A DNA stretch of 62,064 bases from assembly GCF_007997085.1 (NCBI RefSeq), contig NZ_VORR01000025.1, positions 1 through 62,064 of the forward strand. The letters are read 5' to 3'. Below are positions 1 through 9,938 of this stretch, piece by piece (position 1 is the stretch's first letter; the number at the start of each line of letters is the position of its first letter). The translations under genes and the position numbers were made by a program. The notes under the pieces were generated by a model. The model was given only the letters and a program-made list of their open reading frames with translations. It had not been told where the DNA came from and searched no databases. Origin of the DNA: Polaribacter sp. IC066 (GTDB lineage Bacteria; Bacteroidota; Bacteroidia; Flavobacteriales; Flavobacteriaceae).

Positions 1-97
1 CATTTTTAGCGTATTGGAATTACACCTTTAAGGTACTGAAATTTAGAAACTTAAAGGAATAAAAATGCTACTTTTTTTATTCTTTTTCTCTTTGTTT

Positions 98-541
98 TCA
101 AGGGGTAGTGACCTGCGAAACTTGAGTTAATGAAGTATGGTCTAACTCGTTTAAATATGAAATCTTCGACAAAATAATATAGTCTAATTTGGTATTGCTT
201 TTTAAAAAACGAACTTCCTCGTCAGTAATGTCAAAATTGATAAGGAAAGGGATTTTCAATTTTCCGTTCTTATCTTTAAAATTTTTCTTTAAAGTAACTT
301 TTTTACCTAATTTCTTTTGAAAAAATTCTACAACATTTTCTAAATTACTACCATTACTAAATTTTGAACCACTAAAATTAGTTGGATTTAACAGATAGCT
401 TACTTCACTGTAATCTAGTTTTTCATTAAATGCATAATAGTCGTAATTATAGTTTGCACCGTTAAAAGTAATTCCTCCAGGATAAAAAACAGAGCATGAT
501 GAAAGAAAAAAACAACAAATTATTAAAATTCTAAATTTCAT
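98..541 (-). CDS. hypothetical lipoprotein
   Basis: A 147-residue protein I do not recognise. It begins with a short hydrophobic signal ending in a lipobox-like LSSCS, with the lipidated Cys near residue 16, so it is probably an envelope lipoprotein. The rest is polar and mixed alpha/beta with no catalytic motif I can name. Its start lies 2 bases after the stop of the broken porin-like gene on the same strand, so the two probably form one transcript. The function is unknown; confidence is high that it is a gene and low for any role. Confidence 0.65.
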   Translation of the reverse strand: MKFRILIICCFFLSSCSVFYPGGITFNGANYNYDYYAFNEKLDYSEVSYLLNPTNFSGSKFSNGSNLENVVEFFQKKLGKKVTLKKNFKDKNGKLKIPFLINFDITDEEVRFLKSNTKLDYIILSKISYLNELDHTSLTQVSQVTTP

Positions 542-543
542 GA

Positions 544-1099
544 TTAAAAATTATATCCTATTCTTAAATGCAGATCTATTGCAATTCCATTATTATCAAA
601 AGTTCTAAAATATTTTTGATTGATAAATCGAATATAACCAACTCCAACTCCTGCTTCATAACTAAAATACTTTGCTAGATTGCGTCTTATACCCCATTTT
701 GGTATTAAAGAAATACTGTTTTCTGGCCCGCTAGTTCTATTATGATTAATCTCGAAAATATCCGATCTGTGATTCAATTTTATTGTAAAAAAGTTAGCAG
801 CGTTATTCTCTATATTTACCCCCTTTTGAAGCTCTTTTTTTTATATTGTAATACCATCTGGGTTCGAAAGTAATTTCTGGCGCCATAAAAAAACCAGAAC
901 CTGCTTGTATTTCTGTATACAAACCTATTTCTGTTCGCAAAGCTATTGTGTTAGATAATTTAATCTCATTTTGCCCCCAAACACCCATAATACCTAACTG
1001 AACACTGTATATTGATTTTTCTACACTAGTGTTATCTTGTGCTTTTATTAAAATAGCGGTTAAGGCAAGAATTAAAAATAAAATATTTTTTGATTTCAT
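544..1099 (-). pseudogene. frameshifted outer-membrane beta-barrel protein
   Basis: Two reading frames that look like halves of one small porin-like protein of about 185 residues. The first half starts at 1099 (MKSKNILFLILAL signal, cleavage after IKAQ) and reads alternating barrel strands up to a WYYNIKKRASKG stretch. It then stops at GKYRE. Removing one base from the run of five G (C on the + strand, 819-823) joins it to the second half, which continues through NHRSDIFEI to the terminal strand HLRIGYNF, a typical barrel end with terminal Phe. A run of eight T at 835-842 is a second possible site. This is either a recent frameshift or a homopolymer sequencing error. An in-frame ATG at 1120 is less likely because it puts seven extra residues before the signal peptide. 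Confidence 0.7.
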
Positions 1100-1173
1100 A
1101 TTATTTTGTATCAAAATCAAATGTAAGTAGAAATATAAAAACTAAAAAAACTAAAATCTTTATCTCTTTTTTA

Positions 1174-1204
1174 TTTGTGATAAAAACGAATGTTAGTACT
1201 TTTG
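1174..1204 (+). promoter_or_regulatory. Bacteroidota-type promoter of pyrG
   Basis: TTTG at 1174-1177 and TACTTTTG at 1197-1204 are separated by 19 bases. This matches the Bacteroidota primary sigma consensus (TTTG, about 19 bases, TAnnTTTG). The pyrG ATG follows 18 bases later. The upstream ATG at 1190 falls inside this promoter and so cannot be the translation start. Confidence 0.75.
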
Positions 1205-1222
1205 CGCAAACCTAATAATACC

Positions 1223-2836
1223 ATGCACAATACAAAATACGTTTTTGTAACAGGAGGCGTAACATCATCCCTTGGAAAAGGGATTATAGCTGCTTCTTTA
1301 GCAAAATTATTGCAAGAAAGAGGCTTCTCTGTTACCATTCAAAAGCTAGACCCTTATATAAACATAGATCCAGGAACCTTAAATCCTTATGAACATGGCG
1401 AATGTTATGTAACTGATGATGGTGCGGAAACCGATTTAGATCTTGGTCATTATGAGCGTTATTTAAACATACCTACAAGTCAAGCAAATAATGTTACTAC
1501 AGGTAGAATTTATCAATCTGTTATTAACAGAGAGCGCAAAGGGGAATTTTTAGGAAAAACGGTGCAAGTAATTCCGCATATTACCGATGAAATTAAGCGT
1601 AGAATTCAACTTTTAGGTGAAACAGGAAAATATGATATTGTAATTACCGAAATTGGCGGAACCGTTGGCGATATAGAATCTTTACCTTACATAGAGTCTG
1701 TGCGTCAATTATTATGGGAAAAGGGCGATAGTAATGCCATTGTTATACATTTAACATTAGTTCCGTATTTAGCGGCAGCAGGTGAATTAAAGACAAAACC
1801 AACCCAGCATTCTGTAAAAATGTTGATGCAAAGTGGTGTAAGTCCTGATATTTTGGTGTGTAGAACAGAACACGAAATTTCTGATGACATCAAAAGAAAA
1901 TTAGCCTTATTCTGCAATGTAAAACAAGAAGATGTTATACAATCTATAGATGCAGAAACCATTTACGATGTACCTAATTTAATGTTAGCACAAAATTTAG
2001 ATACGGTTGTCTTAAATAAATTGAAACTATCTTCTAAAGGAGAACCAGAATTAAAAGTTTGGAATAGCTTTTTACAAAAACATAAAAACCCTAAATACGA
2101 GGTTGAAATTGGTTTGATTGGTAAATATATCGAACTCCAAGATTCTTATAAATCAATTACCGAAGCATTTATTCATGCAGGTTCATCTCATGAAACAAAA
2201 GTAAAGGTTCGTTGGATTCATTCTGAAAGCTTAACACCTAAAAGTGTTGAAAAAAAATTACAAGGTTTAAACGGAATTTTAGTGGCTCCTGGTTTTGGTG
2301 ATCGCGGAATAGAAGGAAAAATAAAAGCGGTTAAATATGCACGTGAACATAACATTCCGTTTTTCGGAATTTGTTTAGGAATGCAAATGGCAGTGATTGA
2401 ATTTGCTAGAAACGTGTTGCATTTAGAAAACGCAAGTTCTACAGAAATGAACAAAAGCAGCAAACATCCGGTAATTAGTTTAATGGCAAGTCAGAAAAAC
2501 GTAACGGAAAAAGGAGGTACTATGCGTTTAGGCGCTTGGGATTGTAAGTTAACAAAAGGTTCTAAAGTTTTTAAAGCTTATAATTCTGAATTAATTAGTG
2601 AAAGACACAGACATCGTTACGAATTTAATAATGAGTATTTATCTCAAATAGAAGCAGCAGGTTTAAAAGCTACGGGTATAAATCCGAAAACTGGTTTGGT
2701 AGAAGCTGTAGAGCTTTCTGACCATCCTTGGTTTGTGGGTGTTCAGTATCACCCAGAATATAAAAGTACCGTGCTAAAACCGCATCCTTTATTTGTAGAT
2801 TTTATAAAAGCAGCTTTAAAACAATCTAAAAAATAA
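1223..2836 (+). CDS. pyrG: CTP synthase
   Basis: Makes CTP from UTP, ATP and glutamine in the cytoplasm, the last step of pyrimidine nucleotide synthesis. From the start at 1223 the protein is 537 residues, the normal family length. The N-terminal synthetase domain opens with the glycine-rich GGVTSSLGKG (residues 11-20). The C-terminal class I glutamine amidotransferase domain has the nucleophile Cys384 in GICLG and the His510/Glu512 pair in YHPEY. An ATG at 1190 in the same frame is rejected because the promoter overlaps it. The gene appears monocistronic. Confidence 0.96.
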   Translation: MHNTKYVFVTGGVTSSLGKGIIAASLAKLLQERGFSVTIQKLDPYINIDPGTLNPYEHGECYVTDDGAETDLDLGHYERYLNIPTSQANNVTTGRIYQSVINRERKGEFLGKTVQVIPHITDEIKRRIQLLGETGKYDIVITEIGGTVGDIESLPYIESVRQLLWEKGDSNAIVIHLTLVPYLAAAGELKTKPTQHSVKMLMQSGVSPDILVCRTEHEISDDIKRKLALFCNVKQEDVIQSIDAETIYDVPNLMLAQNLDTVVLNKLKLSSKGEPELKVWNSFLQKHKNPKYEVEIGLIGKYIELQDSYKSITEAFIHAGSSHETKVKVRWIHSESLTPKSVEKKLQGLNGILVAPGFGDRGIEGKIKAVKYAREHNIPFFGICLGMQMAVIEFARNVLHLENASSTEMNKSSKHPVISLMASQKNVTEKGGTMRLGAWDCKLTKGSKVFKAYNSELISERHRHRYEFNNEYLSQIEAAGLKATGINPKTGLVEAVELSDHPWFVGVQYHPEYKSTVLKPHPLFVDFIKAALKQSKK

Positions 2837-2997
2837 CTTTGGCTGTTCTGCTAGCGCGCTGTTCAAAAGATAATTATTTCTCAACGTAACGCTAGTAAAG
2901 CATTTTAAATTTAGCATACAATTTAGGTACGCTATTTGAGCAAAAGTATAGAATATAATTTAAAGCAGTAAAATCGATATAAAAACTGCTTTTTAAC

Positions 2998-3005
2998 TAC
3001 CTTTG
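2998..3005 (+). promoter_or_regulatory. TAnnTTTG -7 element upstream of yidC
   Basis: TACCTTTG matches the Bacteroidota -7 motif and lies 59 bases before the yidC ATG. No clear TTG is seen at the -33 position, so support is moderate. Confidence 0.5.
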
Positions 3006-3064
3006 TCGCGTTTTTATCAGGAAATCTTCTTGAGCTAATGACAAATTGACATTTAATTTTACAC

Positions 3065-4939
3065 ATGGAACAAAAAAAATTCGATTACAATTCTTTTATT
3101 GGTATGATTCTTCTTGGAGGAATTCTGTTTTGGTATTTTATCAACAATAGCCCAACTGACATTGAAGAAATGACTACAGAAGAAGTTGTAGATTCATCAA
3201 CAGAAACGCCAAACAAAGCAACCACTAATTATACTTCTGCGTTTGAAAACGATTCTATTCAGCAAATCGAATATCAAAATAGATTGGGTGCTTTTGCACA
3301 AAGCGCTATTAAAGGGTCTGAAGGAACTACTGTAATACAAAATAATTTAGTAAAATTAACGGTTGATAATAAAGGTGGACAAATTATTGAAGCCTTAATC
3401 AAGAATTATAAAACCTATGATTCGTTACCTTTATATATGATAAAAGACAATAACGCGTCTTTTAACATTAATTTTGGGACTACCGATAACAGAATATTAA
3501 ATACAAAAGATTTATTCTTCGAGCCCGTTTTAACTAAAAATGGCGATAATACTGTGTTGTCTATGAAACTTAAAGTTTCTAATAGTCAGTTTTTAGAATA
3601 CCGATACGAAATAAAACCAAAGAAATATATGGTTGATTTTTCTGTTCGCTCTCAAGGTTTAAGCGATGTTATAAACTCCTCTAATCCTATTAATTTAGAT
3701 TGGACTTTAAAAGGATACAGACACGAAAAAAGTATCAAAACTGAAAATAGTATGTATTCTTATTACTATTACAAAACAGAAGATGAAGTAGATTATTTAA
3801 ACGCTGGTAATACAGAAGTTATAAATGATGTAGATTGGGTTGCCTACAAACAACACTTTTTTACCTCTAATTTATTAACAGACACGCCTTTTAACAATGC
3901 AACAATCACGTCTACAGATTTAGTTGACAATGAAGAAATAGATACTATTTTTACTAAAAAATACGAACTAAAAACACCTTTAGCCTTAACTGCTGGTGAG
4001 TTGAATTATAATATGAAGTGGTTTTATGGACCAAGTGATTATAATTTACTTAAAAAATATGAAGGAACAGATTTAGATGAAACTGCAGATTTAGGTTGGG
4101 GAATTTTTGGTTTTCTAAACAGGAACTTATTTTACCCTGTCTTTAATTTTTTACAAAATTATATGGGCAACTTCGGGTTGATCATTATTTTAATGACGAT
4201 TGTTGTTCGAATTTTTATGTCTCCTTTGGTGTATAAATCGTACTTATCAAGTGCAAAAATGAAGGTGATTCGACCTGAATTAACAGCACTAAACGAAAAA
4301 TTTCCTGGTAAAGAAAATGCAATGAAACGTCAGCAAGAAACCATGGCCATACAGCGTAAAGCCGGTGTTAGCATGCTGTCTGGCTGCATACCTGCCGTAT
4401 TACAAATGCCTGTATTCTTTGCATTGTTTAAGTTTTTCCCTACAAATTTAGCTTTAAGACAAGAAAGCTTTTTGTGGGCGCCAGATTTATCTTCTTATGA
4501 TGCTATTTTTCAGTTACCGTTTTATATACCCTTTTATGGAGATCACATCAGTTTATTTCCAATATTAGCTTCTATAGCAATTTTCTTTTACATGAAAATG
4601 AACCAAAGTCAGCAAGCAAATATGCAAGCACCAACACAAGAAGGGATGCCAGATATGGGTAAAATGATGAAGTATATGATTTACTTCTCTCCTATTATGA
4701 TGTTATTTTTCTTTAACAATTACGCAAGTTCTTTAAGTTTATATTACTTTATTTCTAACTTACTAACGATTGCAATTATGTTAGTTATTAAAAACTATGT
4801 AATAGATGAAGACAAAATTCATGCACAAATAGAAGAAAACAAAAAGCGTCCTGAAAAAGCGAAGAGCAAATTTCGTCAAAAAATTGATAGCGCAATGAAA
4901 CAAGCGCAAGAGCAACAAGCGCAGCAAAAGAAAAAGTAA
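3065..4939 (+). CDS. yidC: membrane protein insertase YidC
   Basis: Inserts and folds inner-membrane proteins, alone or with SecYEG. At 624 residues it has the long form: an N-terminal anchor (about residues 13-27), a large periplasmic beta-rich domain (about 60-345), then the Oxa1-type core starting with a membrane segment at FGLIIILMTIVVRIF. The core continues with the conserved hydrophobic stretches LSGCIPAVLQMPVFFALF and the final YYFISNLLTIAIMLVI segment. The tail is rich in Lys and Gln (EQQAQQKKK), as in family members that contact ribosomes. Order pyrG-yidC is common in flavobacteria. Confidence 0.95.
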   Translation: MEQKKFDYNSFIGMILLGGILFWYFINNSPTDIEEMTTEEVVDSSTETPNKATTNYTSAFENDSIQQIEYQNRLGAFAQSAIKGSEGTTVIQNNLVKLTVDNKGGQIIEALIKNYKTYDSLPLYMIKDNNASFNINFGTTDNRILNTKDLFFEPVLTKNGDNTVLSMKLKVSNSQFLEYRYEIKPKKYMVDFSVRSQGLSDVINSSNPINLDWTLKGYRHEKSIKTENSMYSYYYYKTEDEVDYLNAGNTEVINDVDWVAYKQHFFTSNLLTDTPFNNATITSTDLVDNEEIDTIFTKKYELKTPLALTAGELNYNMKWFYGPSDYNLLKKYEGTDLDETADLGWGIFGFLNRNLFYPVFNFLQNYMGNFGLIIILMTIVVRIFMSPLVYKSYLSSAKMKVIRPELTALNEKFPGKENAMKRQQETMAIQRKAGVSMLSGCIPAVLQMPVFFALFKFFPTNLALRQESFLWAPDLSSYDAIFQLPFYIPFYGDHISLFPILASIAIFFYMKMNQSQQANMQAPTQEGMPDMGKMMKYMIYFSPIMMLFFFNNYASSLSLYYFISNLLTIAIMLVIKNYVIDEDKIHAQIEENKKRPEKAKSKFRQKIDSAMKQAQEQQAQQKKK

Positions 4940-4940
4940 A

Positions 4941-4968
4941 CTTTTAGCTTTTAGCTTTTAGCTTTTAG
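4941..4968 (+). repeat. heptamer array, four CTTTTAG units
   Basis: Four perfect copies of CTTTTAG start one base after the yidC stop and are followed by CAAAATGATATAAAAAACC. Similar 7-base arrays with a CAAAA right edge follow accC and gldG. Confidence 0.85.
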
Positions 4969-4981
4969 CAAAATGATATAA

Positions 4982-5014
4982 AAAACCAAAACTTAATTGT
5001 TTTGGTTTTTTTTT
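4982..5014 (+). terminator. intrinsic terminator of yidC
   Basis: An 11-base stem AAAACCAAAAC (4982-4992) pairs with GTTTTGGTTTT (4999-5009) around a 6-base loop and runs into a T-tract ending at 5014. Confidence 0.8.
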
Positions 5015-5243
5015 ATAAACTTCTCGTATCCAAAAAAGGTCTTCAGAAAAAGGCACACTTTTGATTGGTTTTTTTATTTAAAAAGGGGTTTTTTCCTGTT
5101 TATTTTTCAATTCAGAAAAAACGAACTTCGTAATTGTGTAGAACTTAATTCAATAACAACTAATATGAGTAAATTATACTGAACTTAATTCAGTATTAAA
5201 AGGACATCATATCATTGTAAACCTTGGCAATAACGTACCTTTT

Positions 5244-6425
5244 ATGTTAAAACAATTGAAATCAAATAGCATCGAATCTCTCGACATATTAAGAGGTATT
5301 GTAATGATTCTAATGGCATTAGATCATACACGAGATTACTTCCACCTAGGGCTACCCGACCCTACCAATCTAGAAACAACCTCTCCAGTACTTTTTGCAA
5401 CTCGCTTTATTACTCACTATTGCGCACCTATTTTTGTGTTTTTAGCCGGATCTTCAGCTTATTTATATGCATCGAAGAAGACGAAGAAAGACCTGTTCAA
5501 GTTTCTTTTTACACGAGGAGTATGGCTGATATTTTTAGAAATTTTTCTAAATAATTTTCTTTGGTGGTTTGATATTACTTTAGGATTCACCCAGCTGCAG
5601 GTTATTTGGGCAATTGGTTGCAGTATGGTCGTTTTATCATTTCTTATTTATGTACCTAAAAAAGTAATTCTTTTAATCGCCATCATCTTAATTGCTGGTC
5701 ACAACCTATTAGATGGTGTTCTAATGAATGGAAATAATTTTATATCAATCCTATGGAAAGCGATGCACCAAGGAGGAATAATACCTCTAGGAGAAAGCAG
5801 ACTTATTAGCTTCTCTTATCCTTTAATTACATGGATTGGAATTATTTTTTTGGGATATTGCTTCGGAACTGTTTATGAAAAAGGTTTTGATATTTTGATA
5901 AAAAAAAACTATTCCTTTATCTCGGAAAAGGAACAATCATACTTTTTATTATAATTAGGTCCATAAATATGTATGGAAATCTATTACCAGGGGTTGAATA
6001 AAAAAACAGTGTGTATACAATAATGTCTTTTTTGAATGTGACTAAATACCCACCATCATTAGACTTTGCATTAATTACGCTTGGTCCTGCATTATTATTT
6101 TTATATGCTATTGAAGGAGTCCGCAATAAAAGCACTGAATTTGCAATCACTTTTGGCAGAGTGCCTCTATTTTTTTATTTTTTTGCATATACTCATCATT
6201 CTTTTAGCTGCTGCGATTGCCATCATAGCCAACGGTGGTCTTTTTACGGATAGTATTTGGAATGATGCACTTATGGAAAGTGGTCGATTAGGTAAATTTG
6301 GCTTCAGTTTAGGCATTGTATATCTTGTATGGATTGGTATTATACTTATTCATTACCCATTATGTAATTGGTACATGAAATATAAATTAAATAATAAAGA
6401 TAAATGGTGGTTGAGTTATTTATAA
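5244..6425 (+). pseudogene. broken DUF1624/HGSNAT-like membrane acyltransferase
   Basis: The N-terminal segment SIESLDILRGIVMILMALDH and the DYFH that follows are typical of the DUF1624 (heparan-alpha-glucosaminide N-acetyltransferase-like) family of multi-span membrane proteins. The first frame runs well to FGTVYEKGFD, then shifts at the run of nine A near 5900. The second frame continues with GNLLPGVE, a TAA at 5999-6001, then SFLNVTKYPPSLDFALITLG. It shifts back near the two T-runs at 6170-6184 to end with FLHILIILLAAAIAI and a basic tail at 6425. Two frameshifts and one nonsense codon make a non-functional copy likely, though both shifts lie in homopolymers. Repaired, the protein would be about 393 residues. 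Confidence 0.8.
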
Positions 6426-6732
6426 AACTGAAAACTAGTACCCATTGCGTCTATAAAGAATAATCCTTTTAGCATTCAAAAAAAGTAGTTTAATAGACTA
6501 AAAGTCATTTATAAACTAAAATTTTTAGTGTATAAAAACTATCTAATTTTTCCAGAAAAAGATGTTTGCAAAACAAAATATTCTGATTAAAACCGGCAAA
6601 CACCTTTAACCTTGATAATAGTATTTGTTTGCGCTCTTTAAGATGCTAAACGGAACAATCCCGGAGTAGAGTGACAGATATCAAAAAAGAGCGTGAAATT
6701 TTTATTGTAAAAAACAAAGGTTAGTCTGGCGT
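6426..6732. other. gene-free spacer
   Basis: About 300 bases between two broken genes. I see no reading frame, RNA or convincing hairpin. It is probably eroded DNA from one of the flanking relics. Confidence 0.5.
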
Positions 6733-7349
6733 TTAAGCTTCAAAAAAGCGATAACCAACAAGTTCTGTACCCGAAATTCTAATTATTTTTGAATCTAACA
6801 CTTTATCTCTGTGCACTAAATCTAAAATCACAAACTGATTCTCCGCAGCAGGAAAATTATATTTATGCATTCCACTTCTTTTAAAAACCGTCAGCGCAAC
6901 ATCAATATCTGTACCCTCTAAATGTACTTTGTAAAAACCCTGTTCAGCGACTTCATTACTATGAGAAAGTTTATTTTTACAGCCTTCTTTTCTATCAGCG
7001 TCATTATTAAAAACTTATTTATTGGTTGGCATCAATAAATATCATTATTATCAAAAACACCAGGTCAGCTGAAATACGCATACCAAAACCCGTAGATTTC
7101 ATCATCAGAATAATGGTGACTAGAACCACCCATCCCAACCATCTAAACGGTTGTTAGGATAGCGTTTTATCATCCCAAAAAGCATTGCTTCGAAAGAATA
7201 TAAGTGTCCGTGATCGGCAGTTCCAATAAACAGATTTCCATAAAAAGTAAGCTTTTTATCTTTTTCTACATTAGCAACTAGTATCTTTTCATTACAGAAT
7301 AAAAAGAAGAAATGATTGAAAAAAGCGAGATTCGTAAGTGTTTTTTCAT
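6733..7349 (-). pseudogene. decayed GH92 alpha-mannosidase, N-terminal part
   Basis: On the minus strand the ATG at 7349 starts a signal-like MKKHLRISLFSIISSFYS. Translation with shifts then gives GH92 hallmarks: LFIGTADHGHLY, FGMIK, NRLDGWDG, a YHYSDDEIYGF-like stretch in another frame, MPTNK, then EGTDIDVALTVFKRSGMHKY and NFPAAENQFVILDLVHRD. The remnant ends at a stop at 6733 after GTELVGYRFFEA. Only about the first 200 of some 750 residues remain, with several stops and frameshifts, so it is an old relic. GH92 enzymes trim alpha-linked mannose from high-mannose N-glycans, which fits the GH20 and GH2 genes next door on the other strand. Confidence 0.75.
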
Positions 7350-7411
7350 CCGTTAGGTAAGTATAAAATTTTGTCTAAATTAGCAAGATAACGATAACCA
7401 ATCCACTAGAA

Positions 7412-9748
7412 ATGAATACTTTTAGACGAATAACACAAATAATCTTGTGTACAACTTTGTTGGCACTGTTAACAGCATGTTTTAAAGAAAATAAGCCCAC
7501 TAATGATACTTCAATTATTCCTATTCCTACCGAACAAATTATAAAGAAAGGAGTTTTTAACTTAAATAGTGACACAAAATTGACCTTTGATGATCACTTA
7601 AAAAGTGTAGCCTACTTTTTTAAAAGCTATGTTGAAAACGGAAGTAGCATAAAATTGAATACGAATTCTGCTGCGAAAAACGGCATTCATTTTAAAATAG
7701 ATAGCTCAATTTTTAATGATGAAGGATATCAATTGAAAATTACTACTGATGAAATTTTAATTTCTGCAAAATCAGAAAAAGGAGCGTTTTATGCTTTTCA
7801 ATCTTTAAGACAATTATTACCTGCTGATTTTGAGAAACAAGATACCTATGATAAAACCCATATTGCAATTCAATGTTTAGAAATTAAAGACGCACCTCGT
7901 TTTTCTTATAGAGGAATGCATTTAGATGTTGGTCGTCATTTTTTCTCTGTAGATTTTATCAAAAAGTACATCAATTTAATGGCAATGATAAAAATGAATA
8001 CCTTTCATTGGCATTTAACGGAAGATCAAGGTTGGCGCATTGAAATTAAAAAATATCCAAAATTACAAGAAATTGCAGCGTTTAGAGACGAAACGTAAAT
8101 TGGACATTATTCAAATAAACCTCAAAAATTTGATGGTAAAAAATATGGCGGATTTTATACGCAAAAAGAAATAAAAGAAGTTGTAAAATATGCTGCTGAA
8201 AGACAAATAACCATCATTCCAGAAATAGAAATGCCAGGGCACTCACAAGCGGCAATTGCAGCATATCCTGAATTAGGTTGCACAGGAAAACAAATTAAAA
8301 CTGCCACCAAATGGGGTGTTTTCGAAGATATTTATTGTACAAAAGAAAGCACTTTTAAATTTTTAGAAGATGTTATTGATGAAGTGGTGGAGTTATTTCC
8401 GGGAAAATACATTCATATTGGTGGAGACGAAGCCCCTAAATCTAGGTGGAAAGAATGTGCTCATTGCCAGAAACTCATCAAAAAAGAAAACCTAAAAGAT
8501 GAACATGGTTTGCAAAGTTACTTTATCACTAGAATGGAAAAATACATCAATTCTAAAGGAAAACAAATTATTGGCTGGGATGAGGTTTTAGAAGGTGGTT
8601 TAGCACCAAATGCCACTGTAATGTCTTGGCGAGGAACTGCTGGCGCTGTAGAAGCAGCAAAACAAAAACACAATGTTATTTTAACACCAAATTCTCATTG
8701 TTATTTTGACCATTACCAATCTGATCACGAAAATGAACCTCTGGCAATTGGCGGATTTCTTCCTTTGGAAAAAGTCTATCGTTTTGATCCAATTCCTGAA
8801 GAATTAAATGAAGATGAAGCCAAATATGTTTTAGGTGCTCAAGGCAATGTTTGGACAGAGTATATGCAAACGCCAGAAAAAGTTGAATACATGGCTTTTC
8901 CGAGAGCAATTGCATTAGCTGAAGTAGTTTGGAGTGTACCAGAAAATAAAAATTATGCTGATTTTGTAAATCGATTGGCTCATTTTAATAAAAGATTGGA
9001 TCTACTGAATGTTCATTATGCCAACCATTTATATGAAATAAAAGGAAAATTATTAAATAACAATGCCCAATTAACATATCAATTAGAAAATGCTACAGAC
9101 AACAAAATTTTATATTCGTTAGATGGACTGCAACCTTCTTATTTAAACTCTCTTACCTATAAAAACCCAATAAAAATAACTTCTTCTACCACCATTAAGG
9201 CAGCCATTTTTAATACGGATGAAAAACAATTGGGTTCAGTTTTTGAACAAAAATTAGATCTTCATAAAGCTGTTGGAAAGAAAATTTCATTAAGTGTACA
9301 ACCCAACAAAGGATATAATGCCGGAGGAAAACAGGCCTTAATTAATGGTATTTCTGGAAATAATGAACGTTATGGAGACAAAGAATGGTTAGGCTTTTCT
9401 GGAGATGATGTAGAAATTACAATTGATTTTAATAAACCCACAAAAATCAACTCTATTTCTACACGATTTTATAATGGAAACGAACAATGGATTTATGCTC
9501 CTAAAACTTTAAATTTAATATTAACATTAGAAGATGGAAGCCTTATTTCATCTAAAAAAATGATTACAAAAAAGGATTCCTTATTGGTAAATTTCGATGT
9601 AAATCTATCTCAATTATACCCGAAAAATAACATATTAAAAACAAAAACGTTAAAACTTATAATTCCTAATTATGGAATTATTCCAGAAGGAAAACAAGGA
9701 GCAGGTCATAAAGCTTGGACTTTTATTGATGAAATAATCGTTGAGTAA
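7412..9748 (+). pseudogene. GH20 beta-N-acetylhexosaminidase with one internal stop
   Basis: A lipoprotein signal with Cys near residue 23 (LLALLTACFK) is followed by a GH20 N-terminal domain. The catalytic barrel contains YRGMHLDVGRHFF and the catalytic pair Asp339-Glu340 in HIGGDEAP, and the C-terminal part resembles chitobiase and discoidin-type domains. The frame is open for 778 codons except for TAA at 8096-8098, between RDET and IGHYSN. Family members usually have Leu there (DETLIGHY), so TTA to TAA is the simplest change. Both sides are otherwise intact. The enzyme would release terminal GlcNAc or GalNAc. It is a very recent pseudogene or a base-call error; restart at 8231 would lack half the barrel. 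Confidence 0.85.
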
Positions 9749-9756
9749 TAACATAT

Positions 9757-9857
9757 TGTCAGTTCGGGTAAATTTTTGAAGAACGAAAAAAATTGTATCG
9801 AGAACCAAAACATCTCGATACAATTTTGAGAAAAACTCAAAATCACTCGATGTGACA
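9757..9857. repeat. nested palindromic intergenic repeat, copy 1
   Basis: The outer arms TGTCAGTTCGGGT and CACTCGATGTGACA are imperfectly complementary. The inner arms AATTGTATCGAGA (9791-9803) and TCTCGATACAATT (9813-9825) are a perfect 13-base inverted repeat. Related copies lie at 13111-13218 and around 38.0 kb. It sits between convergent-free genes of the glycan locus and could act as a terminator-like hairpin. Confidence 0.7.
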
Positions 9858-9938
9858 AACCGCAAAAAAATATAGCGAAATATTATTCATTCATAAGAGT
9901 ACCGCGTCATTCTTCATCGTAATGCCGAACGAAATACC

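Noticed and set aside
1190..1222. Upstream ATG start for pyrG adding 11 residues
   Set aside because: It lies within the TTTG-19-TACTTTTG promoter, and the shorter start at 1223 gives the usual N-terminus.
4997..5182. 61-codon open frame after yidC
   Set aside because: It overlaps the terminator hairpin and its composition (Phe/Lys homopolymer runs) is not protein-like.
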